A DNA stretch of 64,000 nt, from contig JAILHK010000047.1 of NCBI GenBank assembly GCA_024695815.1, forward strand, positions 62,001 to 126,000. Reading direction: 5' to 3'. Of this stretch, positions 24,914 to 34,751 are shown in pieces. Source of the DNA: Prevotella sp. (GTDB lineage Bacteria; Bacteroidota; Bacteroidia; Bacteroidales; Bacteroidaceae). The position numbers and the translations under genes are program-made. Numbering within the stretch: the first letter of the stretch is position 1; each line of letters starts with the position of its first letter. The notes beneath the pieces are model-generated. The model was not told where the DNA came from. It searched no databases and saw nothing but the letters and a program-made list of their open reading frames with translations.

Positions 24914-24921
24914 CAAATATA
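24914..24921 (-). promoter_or_regulatory. Promoter -7 box of the lipoprotein/barrel operon
   Basis: TATATTTG on the minus strand, 56 nt before the lipoprotein start codon. The leader is AT-rich. No clear -33 element. Confidence 0.45.
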
Positions 24922-25018
24922 GTTATATTTCCTCAAAATCAAAACATTTTTTAAGAAAAATAGCGCTCAATACGTATATTTTGTTAATTTGAACGGTTTT
25001 GAATATCAAATACAAACA

Positions 25019-25053
25019 AAAAGGGTGAGGCTTTGACAGAGCCTCACCCTTTG
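25019..25053 (-). terminator. Terminator after tyrS
   Basis: AAAGGGTGAGGCT pairs with AGCCTCACCCTTT around a 7-nt loop. On the minus strand it is followed by TTTGT. Confidence 0.85.
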
Positions 25054-25075
25054 TTAATATGAAGAAATAAGAAAA

Positions 25076-26377
25076 TTAGTCTTTAACTGTGATCAGATAA
25101 TAGTTCTTCTTACCCTTCTGGGCCAGGAGATATTTTCCATCGATCAAGTCTTCGGCCGTGATAGCACGGTTCTGGTCGGTGAGCTTCTCCTTGTTCAGTG
25201 AAACGCCACCACCCTGCACCATCTTGCGCATCTCACCCTTTGAGGGGAACACTGGTGCTGCTGTGGTCAGGATTTCAATAGCGGGCTGACCCAACTGGTT
25301 CTTAGCAATCTCGAACTTCTCCACACCATCGAACACGTCGAGGAAGGTCTGCTCATCGAGCTTTTCGAGTGCTTCCTTGGTTGACTTACCGAAGAGGATG
25401 TTTGAAGCCTCAATGGCCATATCGAGTGCCTCCTGTGAATGAACCAGCACGGTGACCTCCTCGGCCAAGCGCTTCTGCAGCACACGACGACCAGGATCCT
25501 GCTTGTGCTCCTCTACGAGAGCATCAATCACGTCCTTCTCCAGCGAAGTGAAGATCTTAATATAACGCTCAGCATCCTCGTCGCTGACGTTCAGCCAGAA
25601 CTGATAGAAGCGATATGGAGTGGTACGCTTAGGATCCAGCCAGATGTTACCACTCTCGGTCTTACCGAACTTCTTACCGTCGCTCTTGGTAATCAGCGGA
25701 CATGTCAGGGCGAAGGTCTCTACCTCGTTGCCCAAAGTACGGCGGATCAGCTCGGTACCTGTGGTCATGTTACCCCACTGGTCGTTACCGCCCAACTGCA
25801 ACTTGACACCCTTGTGCTGATAGAGATACAGGAAGTCGTAGCCCTGCAACAGCTGATAGGTGAACTCCGTGAAGCTAAGACCATCGCGAGCTGTACCGTT
25901 CAGGCGCTGCTGCACGCTCTCCTTAGCCATCATATAGTTCACAGTGATATGCTTACCCACCTCACGTGCAAAGTCAAGGAAGGTGAAGTTCTTCATCCAG
26001 TCATAGTTGTTCACCATCTCGGCAGCATTAGCTTCCTTACTGTCGAAATCCAGGAATTTTGCTACCTGAGCCTTGATGCACTCCTGGTTGTGACGCAGGG
26101 TCTCATCGTTCAGCAGGTTGCGCTCCTGACTTTTTCCAGAAGGGTCGCCAATCATACCTGTAGCACCACCCACCAGGATGATGGGCTTATGGCCACAGCG
26201 CTGCAAGTGGCGCAGCATCATGATACCACACAAGTGACCAATATGCAGTGAGTCTGCAGTAGGGTCGGTACCCAAGTAGGCAGTCACCATCTCCTTCTGC
26301 AAGAGTTCCTCTGTGCCTGGCATAATCTGTGCCAGCATACCGCGCCAGCGCAGTTCTTCAACGAAGTTCTTTTTCAT
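25076..26377 (-). CDS. tyrS: Tyrosyl-tRNA synthetase
   Basis: A 433-aa class I synthetase that attaches tyrosine to tRNA-Tyr in the cytoplasm. Motifs are [15 protein letters not shown] (HIGH), [37 protein letters not shown] and [17 protein letters not shown], then [20 protein letters not shown] with KFGKT in place of KMSKS. The C-terminal S4 RNA-binding domain includes [18 protein letters not shown]. Length is normal for the bacterial enzyme. It has its own promoter within the palindromic repeat at 26416 and a strong terminator. Confidence 0.97.
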   Translation of the reverse strand: MKKNFVEELRWRGMLAQIMPGTEELLQKEMVTAYLGTDPTADSLHIGHLCGIMMLRHLQRCGHKPIILVGGATGMIGDPSGKSQERNLLNDETLRHNQECIKAQVAKFLDFDSKEANAAEMVNNYDWMKNFTFLDFAREVGKHITVNYMMAKESVQQRLNGTARDGLSFTEFTYQLLQGYDFLYLYQHKGVKLQLGGNDQWGNMTTGTELIRRTLGNEVETFALTCPLITKSDGKKFGKTESGNIWLDPKRTTPYRFYQFWLNVSDEDAERYIKIFTSLEKDVIDALVEEHKQDPGRRVLQKRLAEEVTVLVHSQEALDMAIEASNILFGKSTKEALEKLDEQTFLDVFDGVEKFEIAKNQLGQPAIEILTTAAPVFPSKGEMRKMVQGGGVSLNKEKLTDQNRAITAEDLIDGKYLLAQKGKKNYYLITVKD

Positions 26378-26415
26378 CGTATATGCTTAATTTATCGTTA
26401 TTTATCTCTGAGAGT

Positions 26416-26516
26416 GCAAAGGTACGAATAAGCGAGCGAAAATGCAAATTTATTTGCAAATTTTCCGAGCGTGAGTACCTAAGAATGAAATTCAAAGGTA
26501 CGAATAAGCGAGCGAA
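26416..26516. repeat. Promoter-linked palindromic element, copy 2
   Basis: This is the second copy of the element at 21393-21480, about 90% identical by eye, followed by a partial extra copy of its first module (26492-26516). It has the same outer GGTAC...GTACC arms and a central AAATGCAAATTTATTTGCAA palindrome. The left edge supplies the minus-strand TACCTTTG box (26417-26424) of tyrS. Confidence 0.75.
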
Positions 26517-26631
26517 GACAGCATAGAAGAGTGGCACTTTGCTGCGGTTATTGCGTAGGAATTAATACACGTGACCTACACAATAAGAATAAAATATACA
26601 AGTGGTTGACAGGTTTCTAAGGTCAGGTGTG

Positions 26632-26874
26632 TCATGGCACTGGGTCGTAGCCAGAACCGCCCCACGGATTGCAACGCAGGATGCGCCAAACGGCTAAAGC
26701 CAGACCCTTAAACGGACCATGTTTGATGATTGCCTCTTTGGCATACTGCGAACAAGTGGGGGTAAAACGACAAGAGGGGGGCGTAAACGGACTGATGCAG
26801 CGCTGATAGAAGATAATGGGCATCAGCAACAGCCACTTCAACACGATGAGGATGATGTTACGCAAAGTATTCAT
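26632..26874 (-). CDS. yidD: Membrane protein insertion efficiency factor YidD
   Basis: An 80-aa protein with the YidD signature: one hydrophobic segment ([20 protein letters not shown]), then [20 protein letters not shown] with its three conserved Cys, and [17 protein letters not shown]. It helps membrane-protein insertion by YidC. It lies 39 nt after rnpA on the same strand, the usual conserved neighbour, and ends the metK-hemD-rnpA transcript. Confidence 0.95.
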   Translation of the reverse strand: MNTLRNIILIVLKWLLLMPIIFYQRCISPFTPPSCRFTPTCSQYAKEAIIKHGPFKGLALAVWRILRCNPWGGSGYDPVP

Positions 26875-26913
26875 ACGCCATACTATTCAGTGTCAGCGAC
26901 ACGCCACAACACG

Positions 26914-27339
26914 CTATTCGTGCGCAGCGTCTTGCTGCTCGGGCGCAACTCCAACCTTCTTTGCTATGCGCGTCAGGAGATTCTTCACACGACTGTCCAC
27001 CTCAGCAGAAGAAAAATGTTGGTCGGACATCCAAATGAATGCCACAGCAACCATCATCCCATCGCCTACTCTATCGGCCAACAGCTGTTTCTGCTTGCGG
27101 TAGGCTTCACGCACCTGACGCTTCACCCTGTTGCGGTCCACCGCATGCTTGAAATGCTTCTTAGAAACACTAATGAGCACCTCGACCGGTACTTGACCAT
27201 CAAGGTGCTCTTTAGCTAAATAGACGGCCTTTAGCGGATAGGCAACCACTGCATGACTGTGATCACCACAAAAGAGTTCGTCCATCAGTTTCCGGCTGAC
27301 GATTCGCTCTCGTTTCTGGAATATAGCCGAAGCCGTCAC
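26914..27339 (-). CDS. rnpA: Ribonuclease P protein component
   Basis: A 141-aa basic protein. RERIVSRKLMDELFCG at the N-terminus, VLISVSKKHFKHAVDRNRVK and RQVREAYRKQKQLLAD form the RNR signature of RnpA. It assists the RNase P RNA in trimming tRNA 5' ends. The acidic C-terminal tail (EQQDAAHE) is extra. It sits between hemD (21 nt upstream) and yidD, a gene order I recall from other Bacteroidota. Confidence 0.94.
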   Translation of the reverse strand: MTASAIFQKRERIVSRKLMDELFCGDHSHAVVAYPLKAVYLAKEHLDGQVPVEVLISVSKKHFKHAVDRNRVKRQVREAYRKQKQLLADRVGDGMMVAVAFIWMSDQHFSSAEVDSRVKNLLTRIAKKVGVAPEQQDAAHE

Positions 27340-27360
27340 AATATATAATATTATATGCTT

Positions 27361-28110
27361 TTAATCTTCTTGCATGATCAGGAAATGCTGCAAGGCGCTC
27401 GTCATAGAAGGATACTTCTCGGAAGGAGCTGACAAGTCCAAACGCAAACCAGCATCCTGCACAGCCTTTGCCGTGGCAGGACCAAATGTAGCAATAGCAA
27501 TATCGCCCTGATCAAAGTTAGGGAAGTTCTTGGTCAGCGACTCAATACCGGCAGGACTGAAGAACACCAGCATGTCGTAGTCGAAAGCCTCAACCTCCTC
27601 GGGAGTAAAGTCGTTGCTCACGGTCTTATACATCACACACTCTGTGTGGTTCAGCTTCTTTGAGTCAAGCAGACGAGCCACCGAGTCGTTGTGTACATCG
27701 CTCATAGGAACAAGATACTTCTCAGTTTTATGCTTTACCATGGTTGGTATCAGGTCGTCAATCTTACCTGTTGTACCAAAGAACACCTTGCGCTTACGAT
27801 ATTGCACATACTTCTGGATATAGAGGGCTATGGTCTCTGTCACACAGAAGTACTTCATATCTTCAGGGATTGCTACACGCATTTCTTTTGCCAATGCAAA
27901 GAAGTGATCGATGGCATGGCGAGAGGTGAACACAATAGCAGTATAATCGAGAATGCTGACCTTCTGTGTTCTGAATTCACGGGCGCTGATACCCTCTACT
28001 TTGATAAATGGGCGGAACACCAGCTCCACGCCAAATCGCGATGCTATGTCAAAGTAGGGTGATTTCTCACTCGTAGGCTTCGGTTGTGAAACCAAAATCT
28101 TCTTGATCAT
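27361..28110 (-). CDS. hemD: Uroporphyrinogen-III synthase
   Basis: A 249-aa protein with the two-lobed HemD fold and weak overall conservation. Recognisable parts are MIKKILVSQPKPTSEKSPYF, VFTSRHAIDHFFALA, CVTETIALYIQKY, DMLVFFSPAGIESLTKNF and IATFGPATAKAVQDAGLRL. It cyclises hydroxymethylbilane to uroporphyrinogen III. It could equally be annotated as a HemD-fold protein of unproven activity, because Bacteroidota that import haem often keep an incomplete pathway. It lies in the metK-DUF4271-hemD-rnpA-yidD chain. Confidence 0.85.
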   Translation of the reverse strand: MIKKILVSQPKPTSEKSPYFDIASRFGVELVFRPFIKVEGISAREFRTQKVSILDYTAIVFTSRHAIDHFFALAKEMRVAIPEDMKYFCVTETIALYIQKYVQYRKRKVFFGTTGKIDDLIPTMVKHKTEKYLVPMSDVHNDSVARLLDSKKLNHTECVMYKTVSNDFTPEEVEAFDYDMLVFFSPAGIESLTKNFPNFDQGDIAIATFGPATAKAVQDAGLRLDLSAPSEKYPSMTSALQHFLIMQED

Positions 28111-28131
28111 CTCTTGTCCTAATATTTTATT

Positions 28132-28914
28132 TTATAAAGTCTCAACAATCTTCTCCAAGAAACCCACCAAGGCAACCAAAGGAGCGATTTCGAGGGCACA
28201 AAAATACAAAAAAGATTGCAAAAATAAGCCTTTTTGAACGAAAAAGATGCTTTTTACCTTATAAAACGTTATGATTTTCAGTAAAACAAGAACGAAAATG
28301 AAGAAAAAAGCGACTTTTTCTATTGCTAAGTCAAAATACACCAGCAACAGTATAACGGGGTGAGTTATAATGCCTTCCAGCACCCAAAGGAAGCGTTGAA
28401 CCATTACCCAGCGTAAATTCTCTTTACCCTTATAGAATACAAAATTCACACCTGAATAGAGCAACCACTTGAATACATAATACACCACAAAGCTACAGAA
28501 GGCAATCAGTAAGAATTGTGGACGATTATCGATGAGAAAGGTGAGTCCTAATTTCTGCGTGGCCCAACAATAAGAGAAGAAAGCCAGCATCAAACAGTTC
28601 ACAGAAATAATCGATATCTGAAAGACTTTCTCATCACTTGTATCACCCATCGAATCGACCTCGCGAGAGGTGTAGAACAGCTCCCTCAGGCGATGACCTG
28701 TATTACTGAAGGTACGTGCTATCGAGACCACATAGACCATGAAGCACACCAGCAGCAACAGCGTAAAAAAGGCACTATTAGTAATGGTGTCAGGGATAGG
28801 GTCGCCTGCAACGCCTATTCCTGACACCATATTAATGGAATCTCCCGAAACGAAGTTCGCGATGTTCAACTGGTCGATGCCAGTTTGTGCCGCTACTTCC
28901 AGGGAATCATTCAT
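28132..28914 (-). CDS. DUF4271 membrane protein
   Basis: A 260-aa integral membrane protein with about seven hydrophobic segments ([100 protein letters not shown]). DUF4271 proteins precede hemD in many Bacteroidota and have no known function. The start overlaps metK by 4 nt (ATGA) and hemD follows by 21 nt. An envelope role is only a guess. Confidence 0.85.
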   Translation of the reverse strand: MNDSLEVAAQTGIDQLNIANFVSGDSINMVSGIGVAGDPIPDTITNSAFFTLLLLVCFMVYVVSIARTFSNTGHRLRELFYTSREVDSMGDTSDEKVFQISIISVNCLMLAFFSYCWATQKLGLTFLIDNRPQFLLIAFCSFVVYYVFKWLLYSGVNFVFYKGKENLRWVMVQRFLWVLEGIITHPVILLLVYFDLAIEKVAFFFIFVLVLLKIITFYKVKSIFFVQKGLFLQSFLYFCALEIAPLVALVGFLEKIVETL

Positions 28915-30167
28915 AACGAGAACTCACGCTTGATATCATCTACGCGGTCCAGTTTCTCCCATGTAAACAATTCGACGTCTATCGTCTTTGTTTCGTGATA
29001 ATGACTGGTAAAGGTCTTTGTCACCACCTGAGACTGACGACCCATATGACCATAAGCGGCTGTTTCCAGATACATTGGCTGACGCAGTTTCAGACTGCGC
29101 TCAATAGCCTTTGGACGCAAATCAAACAGTTTCTCGATGCGCTTTGCAATCTCAGCATCGCTCATGTTCACGTGCGAACGACCATAGGTGTTCACATAGA
29201 TATTCATGGGCTCAGCCATACCAATGGCGTAGCTCACCTGCACCAGCATCTCGTCGGCCACACCAGCAGCCACCATATTCTTGGCTATATGACGAGCGGC
29301 ATAGGCAGCAGAACGGTCCACCTTCGAAGGATCCTTACCACTGAAGGCGCCACCACCATGTGCACCCTTACCACCGTAGGTATCGACAATAATCTTTCGA
29401 CCAGTCAGACCGGTGTCTCCGTGAGGGCCACCAATCACAAACTTACCTGTGGGGTTCACATAGTACTTGATATCATCGCCAAAGAGGGCCAGCACTTTCT
29501 CAGAGTGTATCTTTGACTTTACGCGAGGCATCAGGATGTTGATAACATCCTCTTTAATCTTAGCCAGCATAGGTTCATCCGCGTCGAACTCATCGTGCTG
29601 TGTTGATACCACAATGGTATCGATGCGCTCGGGGATACCCGCATCGCTATACTGCACCGTGACCTGACTCTTAGAGTCGGGACGCAGGTAAGTCATCACC
29701 TGTCCCTCCTTACGAATCTCGGCCAGCGTCATCATGATCAGATGAGCCAAGTCGAGCGACACAGGCATGTAGCTCTCCGTCTCGTTGGTTGCATATCCGA
29801 ACATCATTCCTTGGTCGCCAGCGCCCTGATTCTCATCATCCTCGCGCTCAACGCCACGGTTGATATCGGCACTCTGCTCATGGATAGCCGTCAGGATACC
29901 GCACGAGTTACCATCAAACTGATATTCTGCTTTCGTATAACCTATCTTCTTGATAGTCTTTCTTGCAATAGTTGGCAAGTCGATATACACATCACTGCGT
30001 ACCTCGCCCATGATCACCACCTGACCTGTCGTCACGAAGGTCTCGATGGCACAATGAGCCTTTTCATCGTAGGCCAAAAACTGATCCAGCAGTGCATCAC
30101 TGATCTGGTCGGCCACTTTGTCAGGATGTCCTTCCGACACCGATTCTGAAGAAAAGAAATATGACAT
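28911..30167 (-). CDS. metK: S-adenosylmethionine synthetase
   Basis: A 418-aa enzyme making S-adenosylmethionine from methionine and ATP. Motifs are [20 protein letters not shown] (catalytic His in GHPDK), [38 protein letters not shown] and [19 protein letters not shown]. Length and start are normal. It is the first gene of a five-gene chain with DUF4271, hemD, rnpA and yidD. Its promoter has both boxes. Confidence 0.97.
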   Translation of the reverse strand: MSYFFSSESVSEGHPDKVADQISDALLDQFLAYDEKAHCAIETFVTTGQVVIMGEVRSDVYIDLPTIARKTIKKIGYTKAEYQFDGNSCGILTAIHEQSADINRGVEREDDENQGAGDQGMMFGYATNETESYMPVSLDLAHLIMMTLAEIRKEGQVMTYLRPDSKSQVTVQYSDAGIPERIDTIVVSTQHDEFDADEPMLAKIKEDVINILMPRVKSKIHSEKVLALFGDDIKYYVNPTGKFVIGGPHGDTGLTGRKIIVDTYGGKGAHGGGAFSGKDPSKVDRSAAYAARHIAKNMVAAGVADEMLVQVSYAIGMAEPMNIYVNTYGRSHVNMSDAEIAKRIEKLFDLRPKAIERSLKLRQPMYLETAAYGHMGRQSQVVTKTFTSHYHETKTIDVELFTWEKLDRVDDIKREFSL

Positions 30168-30208
30168 ATTTAGTCCTTACTTATTTAATAATTAACGATT
30201 TCTGGGTG

Positions 30209-30239
30209 CAAAGTTACTACATTCTTTCCACACCACAAA
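30209..30239 (-). promoter_or_regulatory. metK promoter
   Basis: On the minus strand TTTG (30236-30239), a 19-bp spacer and TAACTTTG (30209-30216), about 40 nt before the metK start codon. No SAM riboswitch fits in the short leader. Confidence 0.75.
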
Positions 30240-30256
30240 GGAATGACACCTTATTT

Positions 30257-32734
30257 TTATTGTTCGTAGCCACCAAAGCTCTCGGTATCTTCCTCACCGC
30301 CTTGCATCTCGTCGCGACCTGGACGTTTCTTTGGGTTCATATTACCAAAGTTCCATGTCAACTGCAGATTGATACGCGGGTCGCGCCAGTTTTTCTGATG
30401 GCGCCAAAACGTGGGACCCTCGGTATAGTTCTCAAACTGACGTGTGTTAAACACGTCGCGCCAGTTCAGCGCTACAGCAAAAGTCTTATCGAGGAATGTC
30501 TTTCTCACACCCAGGTCCAGACTTCCGTTGGCCTTGCGATAACCCTGTGTGATGACCGAACGCGAACGATAGTTACCCGTGGCCTGCAGCGAAATACTGT
30601 AGGGCAGGATGACCGACGCCAGCACACGGGCGTCCCAAGCAAAGTTCTCGTCGCTCTCGCCCGTTATGGTCTGTCCCTCCACCAGCGTCTTAAAGCCATC
30701 CAACTTGTAGTAGTAAGCATTCAGCGTGGTGGTCAGGTCAAGAATGCGGAACAGCTTGTCCTTCAATATCAGTTCGGCACCTGCACTCTGACTCTTTGCC
30801 ACGTTCAGGTTGGTCATAAACATCACTGGCTGACCATTGTAGATACCCTGATAGCGCACGCGCTGCATCACATCGGTCGTCGGACGATAATAGGTGCCCA
30901 ACGACAAGGTATGAGCAGCCCACGTCTTCAGATAGTTCACCGAGAACGAGTTGGTGTATTCCGGTGTCAGTTCAGGGTTACCAAACTCTATCATCGAGGC
31001 GTCACGTGTATTCTTGAACGAGTTCAGCTGTCCGCCCCAAGGACGACGCAGACGACGTGTGTAGTTCAACTGCAACTGTGACGTCTTCGTCAGCTCGTAG
31101 TTCAAGAACAATGAAGGGAACAGCTGGAAATAATCCTTTTTAAACGGCTCTTCCGTGCCATAGTAGTCGCAGCTCTTGGTATCTACACGCCAGTATTCCC
31201 CACGCAGTCCTGCCATAATGCCCATGCGCCCCACCTTCAGATTGCCGGTGGCATAGACTGCATGCACATCCATGTCGTAGATGAAACGGTTATAGAAGTA
31301 AGGCTCGTCCTCATACTGCTGAGTAGCCTGGTTCCACATCTGCGACTCCTGCGGCGTGTTCTCATGCGAGAAACGTCCGTTGTAGCCAGCCTCCAGCTTC
31401 AGGGCCTCGGTCAACTGGTTCTCGTAGTCCACCTTGGCCTCCCAAACCTGGTTATTGATATTCATCGGACGGTATTGCAGGCTGTAGGTAGGCGCACTAC
31501 CATCGAAGTAGGTCGTGTCGTTGCGATAAGTATTAGAGCCATCACTGGTCCACTTGTTGAACGACAGCGAAGCATCCAGCTTATGCGTACCTTGTTCGTT
31601 GAACTTATGCGTAAACGACAGTTCGCCGTTGTACATATGATGATCGCCATCGCCCGTTGTGGTGCGCAGCATCTGTCGGTCGTCGCCCGTCATCACATTA
31701 CCATAGCGATAAGTCGTCTTATTATCGTTAGAGTGGTTACCACGCATCATCATGCCCGTCAGCGACAAGTCATCGTTGTCGGTCATGTGGAAGGTCAGGC
31801 CGCCACGCATAAAGAGGCCGCCACCACGGTTATTGTCTTCACCGTCAATCATCTGATAGTCGCTACGGTTGCCGTTGGCATCCTTATAGTATTGTTCACT
31901 CTTACTGCCACCATCGCCCTTACGACGACGATAGCCCACGTTGGCAAACGCATCAAACCACTTCGACGAGTAGTTGATATTACCACCCAGGTTCCAACCG
32001 CCCTGCTGGTTCACACCCGTCTGCACCGACCCATAATAGCCAGCACGGCGATCGCGCTTCAAGATGATGTTGATAATACCAGCAGTTCCCTCTGGCGAGT
32101 ACTTCGCGCTGGGATTGTCGATCACCTCAATACGTTCGATGCTTTCGGCAGGTATCTGCTGAAGAATCTCAGCACGGTTGTCGCTGGTCAGACCACTCGC
32201 CTTACCATTGATCCACACCTCCACACTCGAGTTGCCGCGCAGCGATATCTGTCCGTCGGTGGTCACCTCCACGCTGGGAATATTCTCCAGCAGGTCTGTC
32301 ACACTACCGCCAGCAGCAGCCAGCACCTCGTCGACCGTGAAAGTTTTACGGTCCACCTCCAGCTTCATCTGCGAACGCTGACCAGTGATCTGCACCTCTT
32401 TCAGCGTCTGCGCATCCACCGCCATAAACACACGATTGAAGTGAGCTGTACGCTTCTGAGGCGTTATCTGAAACGTTCTGTTCACAGGCTTATAGCCCAC
32501 AAACGACAGTTGCAGGCTATATTCGCCATCCTTTAGTCCACTCACTCCGAAATAACCCTTTTCATCGGTCATTCCACCACCTATTAACTTACCATTAGCG
32601 TCTGTCACGCGTACATTGACAAACTGCAGCACCTCGTCGGTCTGCTTGTCGGCTACGAATCCGCGCACCATACCCTGAGCACTCATGCCCATCGCGGATA
32701 CCAAAAAGAAAAAAGAAAATAATAACCTAGTCAT
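30257..32734 (-). CDS. TonB-receptor-like outer-membrane beta-barrel protein
   Basis: About 825 aa from the ATG at 32734 (MTRLLFSFFFLVSAMGMSAQ). A longer frame to 32764 exists, but this start gives a clean signal peptide and overlaps the upstream gene by 8 nt (ATGACTAG). Residues about 22-105 form a carboxypeptidase-regulatory-like domain (FVNVRVTDANGKLIGGGMTD). A plug follows (LLENIPSVEVTTDGQISLRG, IERIEVIDNPSAKYSPEGTA, GIINIILKR), then a barrel. This is the outer-membrane beta-barrel family type with an N-terminal peptidase-regulatory domain, not SusC. The ligand is unknown and no SusD partner is nearby. Confidence 0.82.
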   Translation of the reverse strand: MTRLLFSFFFLVSAMGMSAQGMVRGFVADKQTDEVLQFVNVRVTDANGKLIGGGMTDEKGYFGVSGLKDGEYSLQLSFVGYKPVNRTFQITPQKRTAHFNRVFMAVDAQTLKEVQITGQRSQMKLEVDRKTFTVDEVLAAAGGSVTDLLENIPSVEVTTDGQISLRGNSSVEVWINGKASGLTSDNRAEILQQIPAESIERIEVIDNPSAKYSPEGTAGIINIILKRDRRAGYYGSVQTGVNQQGGWNLGGNINYSSKWFDAFANVGYRRRKGDGGSKSEQYYKDANGNRSDYQMIDGEDNNRGGGLFMRGGLTFHMTDNDDLSLTGMMMRGNHSNDNKTTYRYGNVMTGDDRQMLRTTTGDGDHHMYNGELSFTHKFNEQGTHKLDASLSFNKWTSDGSNTYRNDTTYFDGSAPTYSLQYRPMNINNQVWEAKVDYENQLTEALKLEAGYNGRFSHENTPQESQMWNQATQQYEDEPYFYNRFIYDMDVHAVYATGNLKVGRMGIMAGLRGEYWRVDTKSCDYYGTEEPFKKDYFQLFPSLFLNYELTKTSQLQLNYTRRLRRPWGGQLNSFKNTRDASMIEFGNPELTPEYTNSFSVNYLKTWAAHTLSLGTYYRPTTDVMQRVRYQGIYNGQPVMFMTNLNVAKSQSAGAELILKDKLFRILDLTTTLNAYYYKLDGFKTLVEGQTITGESDENFAWDARVLASVILPYSISLQATGNYRSRSVITQGYRKANGSLDLGVRKTFLDKTFAVALNWRDVFNTRQFENYTEGPTFWRHQKNWRDPRINLQLTWNFGNMNPKKRPGRDEMQGGEEDTESFGGYEQ

Positions 32735-33089
32735 TAATGTATATAAAGTACATAATCGCTGCATACAATATCAATAAATAGCTACAGCCTTTCCAAATTT
32801 TTCCAAATACATAACATGCTATCACCAAAACAACCAACCAGATTATTAGTTCCACGGTGGCGTTTGACGCCATAGTGTCCCAAAGACTGGTCGGCGTATC
32901 GTCCAAGTCTTCCAGACCTTCCGGATAATCTCTCGCCGAACTTGACACATCTCTCGCCGAACGAGAACGCATCTCCATCTCTTGGTCGTCATTGCCCTTC
33001 CGAGCCCATATACCCGTCCAACTCAACAAAGAGCAGAACAAGAAAAGCAATCGGGAAGGTATCCTATGTAACAATGCAAGACTCATCAT
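32727..33089 (-). CDS. Small membrane protein of unknown function
   Basis: A 120-aa protein with a signal-like N-terminus (LLFLFCSLLSWTGIWA), a polar acidic middle (DDQEMEMRSRSARDVSSSAR, YPEGLEDLDDTP) and a C-terminal membrane region (ELIIWLVVLVIACYVFGKIW, LLILYAAIMYFIYIND). No family is recognised. It is first in a two-gene operon and overlaps the TonB-receptor-like gene by 8 nt. Own promoter at 33102-33109. Confidence 0.65.
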   Translation of the reverse strand: MMSLALLHRIPSRLLFLFCSLLSWTGIWARKGNDDQEMEMRSRSARDVSSSARDYPEGLEDLDDTPTSLWDTMASNATVELIIWLVVLVIACYVFGKIWKGCSYLLILYAAIMYFIYIND

Positions 33090-33101
33090 CTAGTTTTGGT
33101 G

Positions 33102-33109
33102 CAAAGGTA
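33102..33109 (-). promoter_or_regulatory. Promoter -7 box of the small membrane protein / receptor operon
   Basis: TACCTTTG on the minus strand, about 13 nt before the start codon, so the leader is very short. Confidence 0.55.
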
Positions 33110-33381
33110 ACTATTATTCATTACACCAAGAAATCTTTTATAGAATTTTTGTATTTTTATCATCTTCATATCATCTTAGCCATATCACCTTGGCTTTTTA
33201 CCCTTTATCCGTCCCCATAAAAGAACAATAATTCTCCACATATTTACGATTTGTTATATTTTACCCATATTATCCTTTCGGATTGTAAGAAGCGCGATAA
33301 TCGTTTATTACACTTTGATACTTATTGCCATTTTTAAGATAAAAGAACACGCCGTTCATCCCATTCTTGTATAAAACTGAG

Positions 33382-33487
33382 TAATTTTGCAACCAAGAAC
33401 CTCGGTTCTGCCCCACAAATCCCGTCGCAACACAACACAAATTAAATAAGATTGGTGCAAAGAAACGAGATTTTTTTCGTACCTTTG
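33382..33487 (+). promoter_or_regulatory. Two candidate promoters of dapL in a 430-bp gap
   Basis: TAATTTTG (33382-33389) is followed by a small hairpin AGAAC-CTCG-GTTCT. A second, better box TACCTTTG (33480-33487) lies 34 nt before dapL. The rest of 33110-33480 is AT-rich with no gene or repeat that I can see. Confidence 0.5.
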
Positions 33488-33521
33488 CACCATCATTGTT
33501 TATTATAGAGTCAGACCGCTT

Positions 33522-34751
33522 ATGGCATTAGTCAATGAACATTTCCTAAAGCTGCCCAACAACTACCTCTTTGCAGACGTTGCAAAGAAGGTGAAAGTCT
33601 TCCGCACCATGAATCCGCGCGTCAACGTCATCACCTTAGGCATCGGCGATGTGACGCAGCCACTCTGTCCTGCCGTGCGCCAAGCCATGCACCTCGCCGT
33701 CGACGAGATGGGCACAGAGGAAGGCTTTCGCGGCTACGGTCCCGAGCAGGGCTACGACTTTCTGCGCGATGCCATTCTGAAACACGACTTCCTGACACGT
33801 GGCATCCACTTAGATGCCGACGAGATATTTGTCAACGACGGTGCCAAGAGCGATACCGGCAACATTCAGGAACTGGTTCGCTGGGACAACAGCATCAGTG
33901 TCACCGACCCCATCTATCCCGTCTATATCGACTCCAACGTGATGATCGGGCGTGCCGGTACGGTAGAGGACGGGCGCTGGTCTAACGTCTTCTATATTCC
34001 CTGCACCGCAGACAACAACTTCATCCCTCAGATACCCAAGCAGCGTGTGGACATTATCTACCTGTGCTATCCCAACAACCCCACTGGCATTGCCCTCAAC
34101 AAGCAGCAGTTGCGTCAGTGGGTGAACTATGCCCTGCACAACGATGCCCTTATTTTCTTTGACGCTGCCTACGAAGCCTACATCCAAGATGCCGACGTGC
34201 CCCACTCTATCTACGAGATAAAAGGTGCCCGTAAGTGCGCCATCGAGTTTCACAGTTACTCAAAGACAGCCGGCTTTACCGGTCTTCGCTGTGGTTATAC
34301 CGTGGTACCCCACGAGGTGACAGCCTCAACACTCAGCGGCGAGCGCATCCACCTGAACCAACTGTGGTACCGCCGCCAGTGCACCAAGTTCAACGGCACT
34401 AGCTACATCACCCAGCGAGGCGCCGAAGCCACCTATTCGGCAGAAGGCAAGCAACAGGTCCGCGAGACCATCAATTACTATATGGAGAATGCGCGCCACA
34501 TGAAAGACGTGCTCACCAAACTGGGTGTCGAGGTCTATGGCGGACAGAACGCGCCCTACCTTTGGATGAAGACTTCCAACGGAGCCTCATCCTGGCGCTA
34601 CTTCGAAGAGATGCTTTATGGAGCCCATGTGGTATGTACCCCGGGCGTAGGGTTTGGTCCCAGTGGCGAAGGCTATGTACGTCTGACAGCATTCAACAGC
34701 CACGAACAGACCGAGATTGCACTTGACAGACTCAGCAAGTGGTTGGGTTAG
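33522..34751 (+). CDS. dapL: LL-diaminopimelate aminotransferase
   Basis: A 409-aa fold-type I PLP enzyme converting tetrahydrodipicolinate to LL-diaminopimelate for lysine and peptidoglycan synthesis. Motifs are ITLGIGDVTQPLCPAVRQAM, FRGYGPEQGYDFLRDAI, FVNDGAKSDTGNIQEL, YLCYPNNPTGIALNK, FFDAAYEAYI and the PLP-lysine site SYSKTAGFTGLRCGYTVVP. Length is normal. dapF, often adjacent, is absent. Its 3' end overlaps the convergent pnuT gene by 20 nt. Confidence 0.95.
   Translation: MALVNEHFLKLPNNYLFADVAKKVKVFRTMNPRVNVITLGIGDVTQPLCPAVRQAMHLAVDEMGTEEGFRGYGPEQGYDFLRDAILKHDFLTRGIHLDADEIFVNDGAKSDTGNIQELVRWDNSISVTDPIYPVYIDSNVMIGRAGTVEDGRWSNVFYIPCTADNNFIPQIPKQRVDIIYLCYPNNPTGIALNKQQLRQWVNYALHNDALIFFDAAYEAYIQDADVPHSIYEIKGARKCAIEFHSYSKTAGFTGLRCGYTVVPHEVTASTLSGERIHLNQLWYRRQCTKFNGTSYITQRGAEATYSAEGKQQVRETINYYMENARHMKDVLTKLGVEVYGGQNAPYLWMKTSNGASSWRYFEEMLYGAHVVCTPGVGFGPSGEGYVRLTAFNSHEQTEIALDRLSKWLG

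Noticed and set aside
31262..32536. A 424-codon plus-strand frame opposite the TonB-receptor-like gene
   Set aside because: Antisense shadow; the minus-strand gene has clear plug and barrel motifs.
33110..33480. A structured RNA or riboswitch ahead of dapL
   Set aside because: Only one small hairpin is seen. No lysine-riboswitch elements can be recognised.
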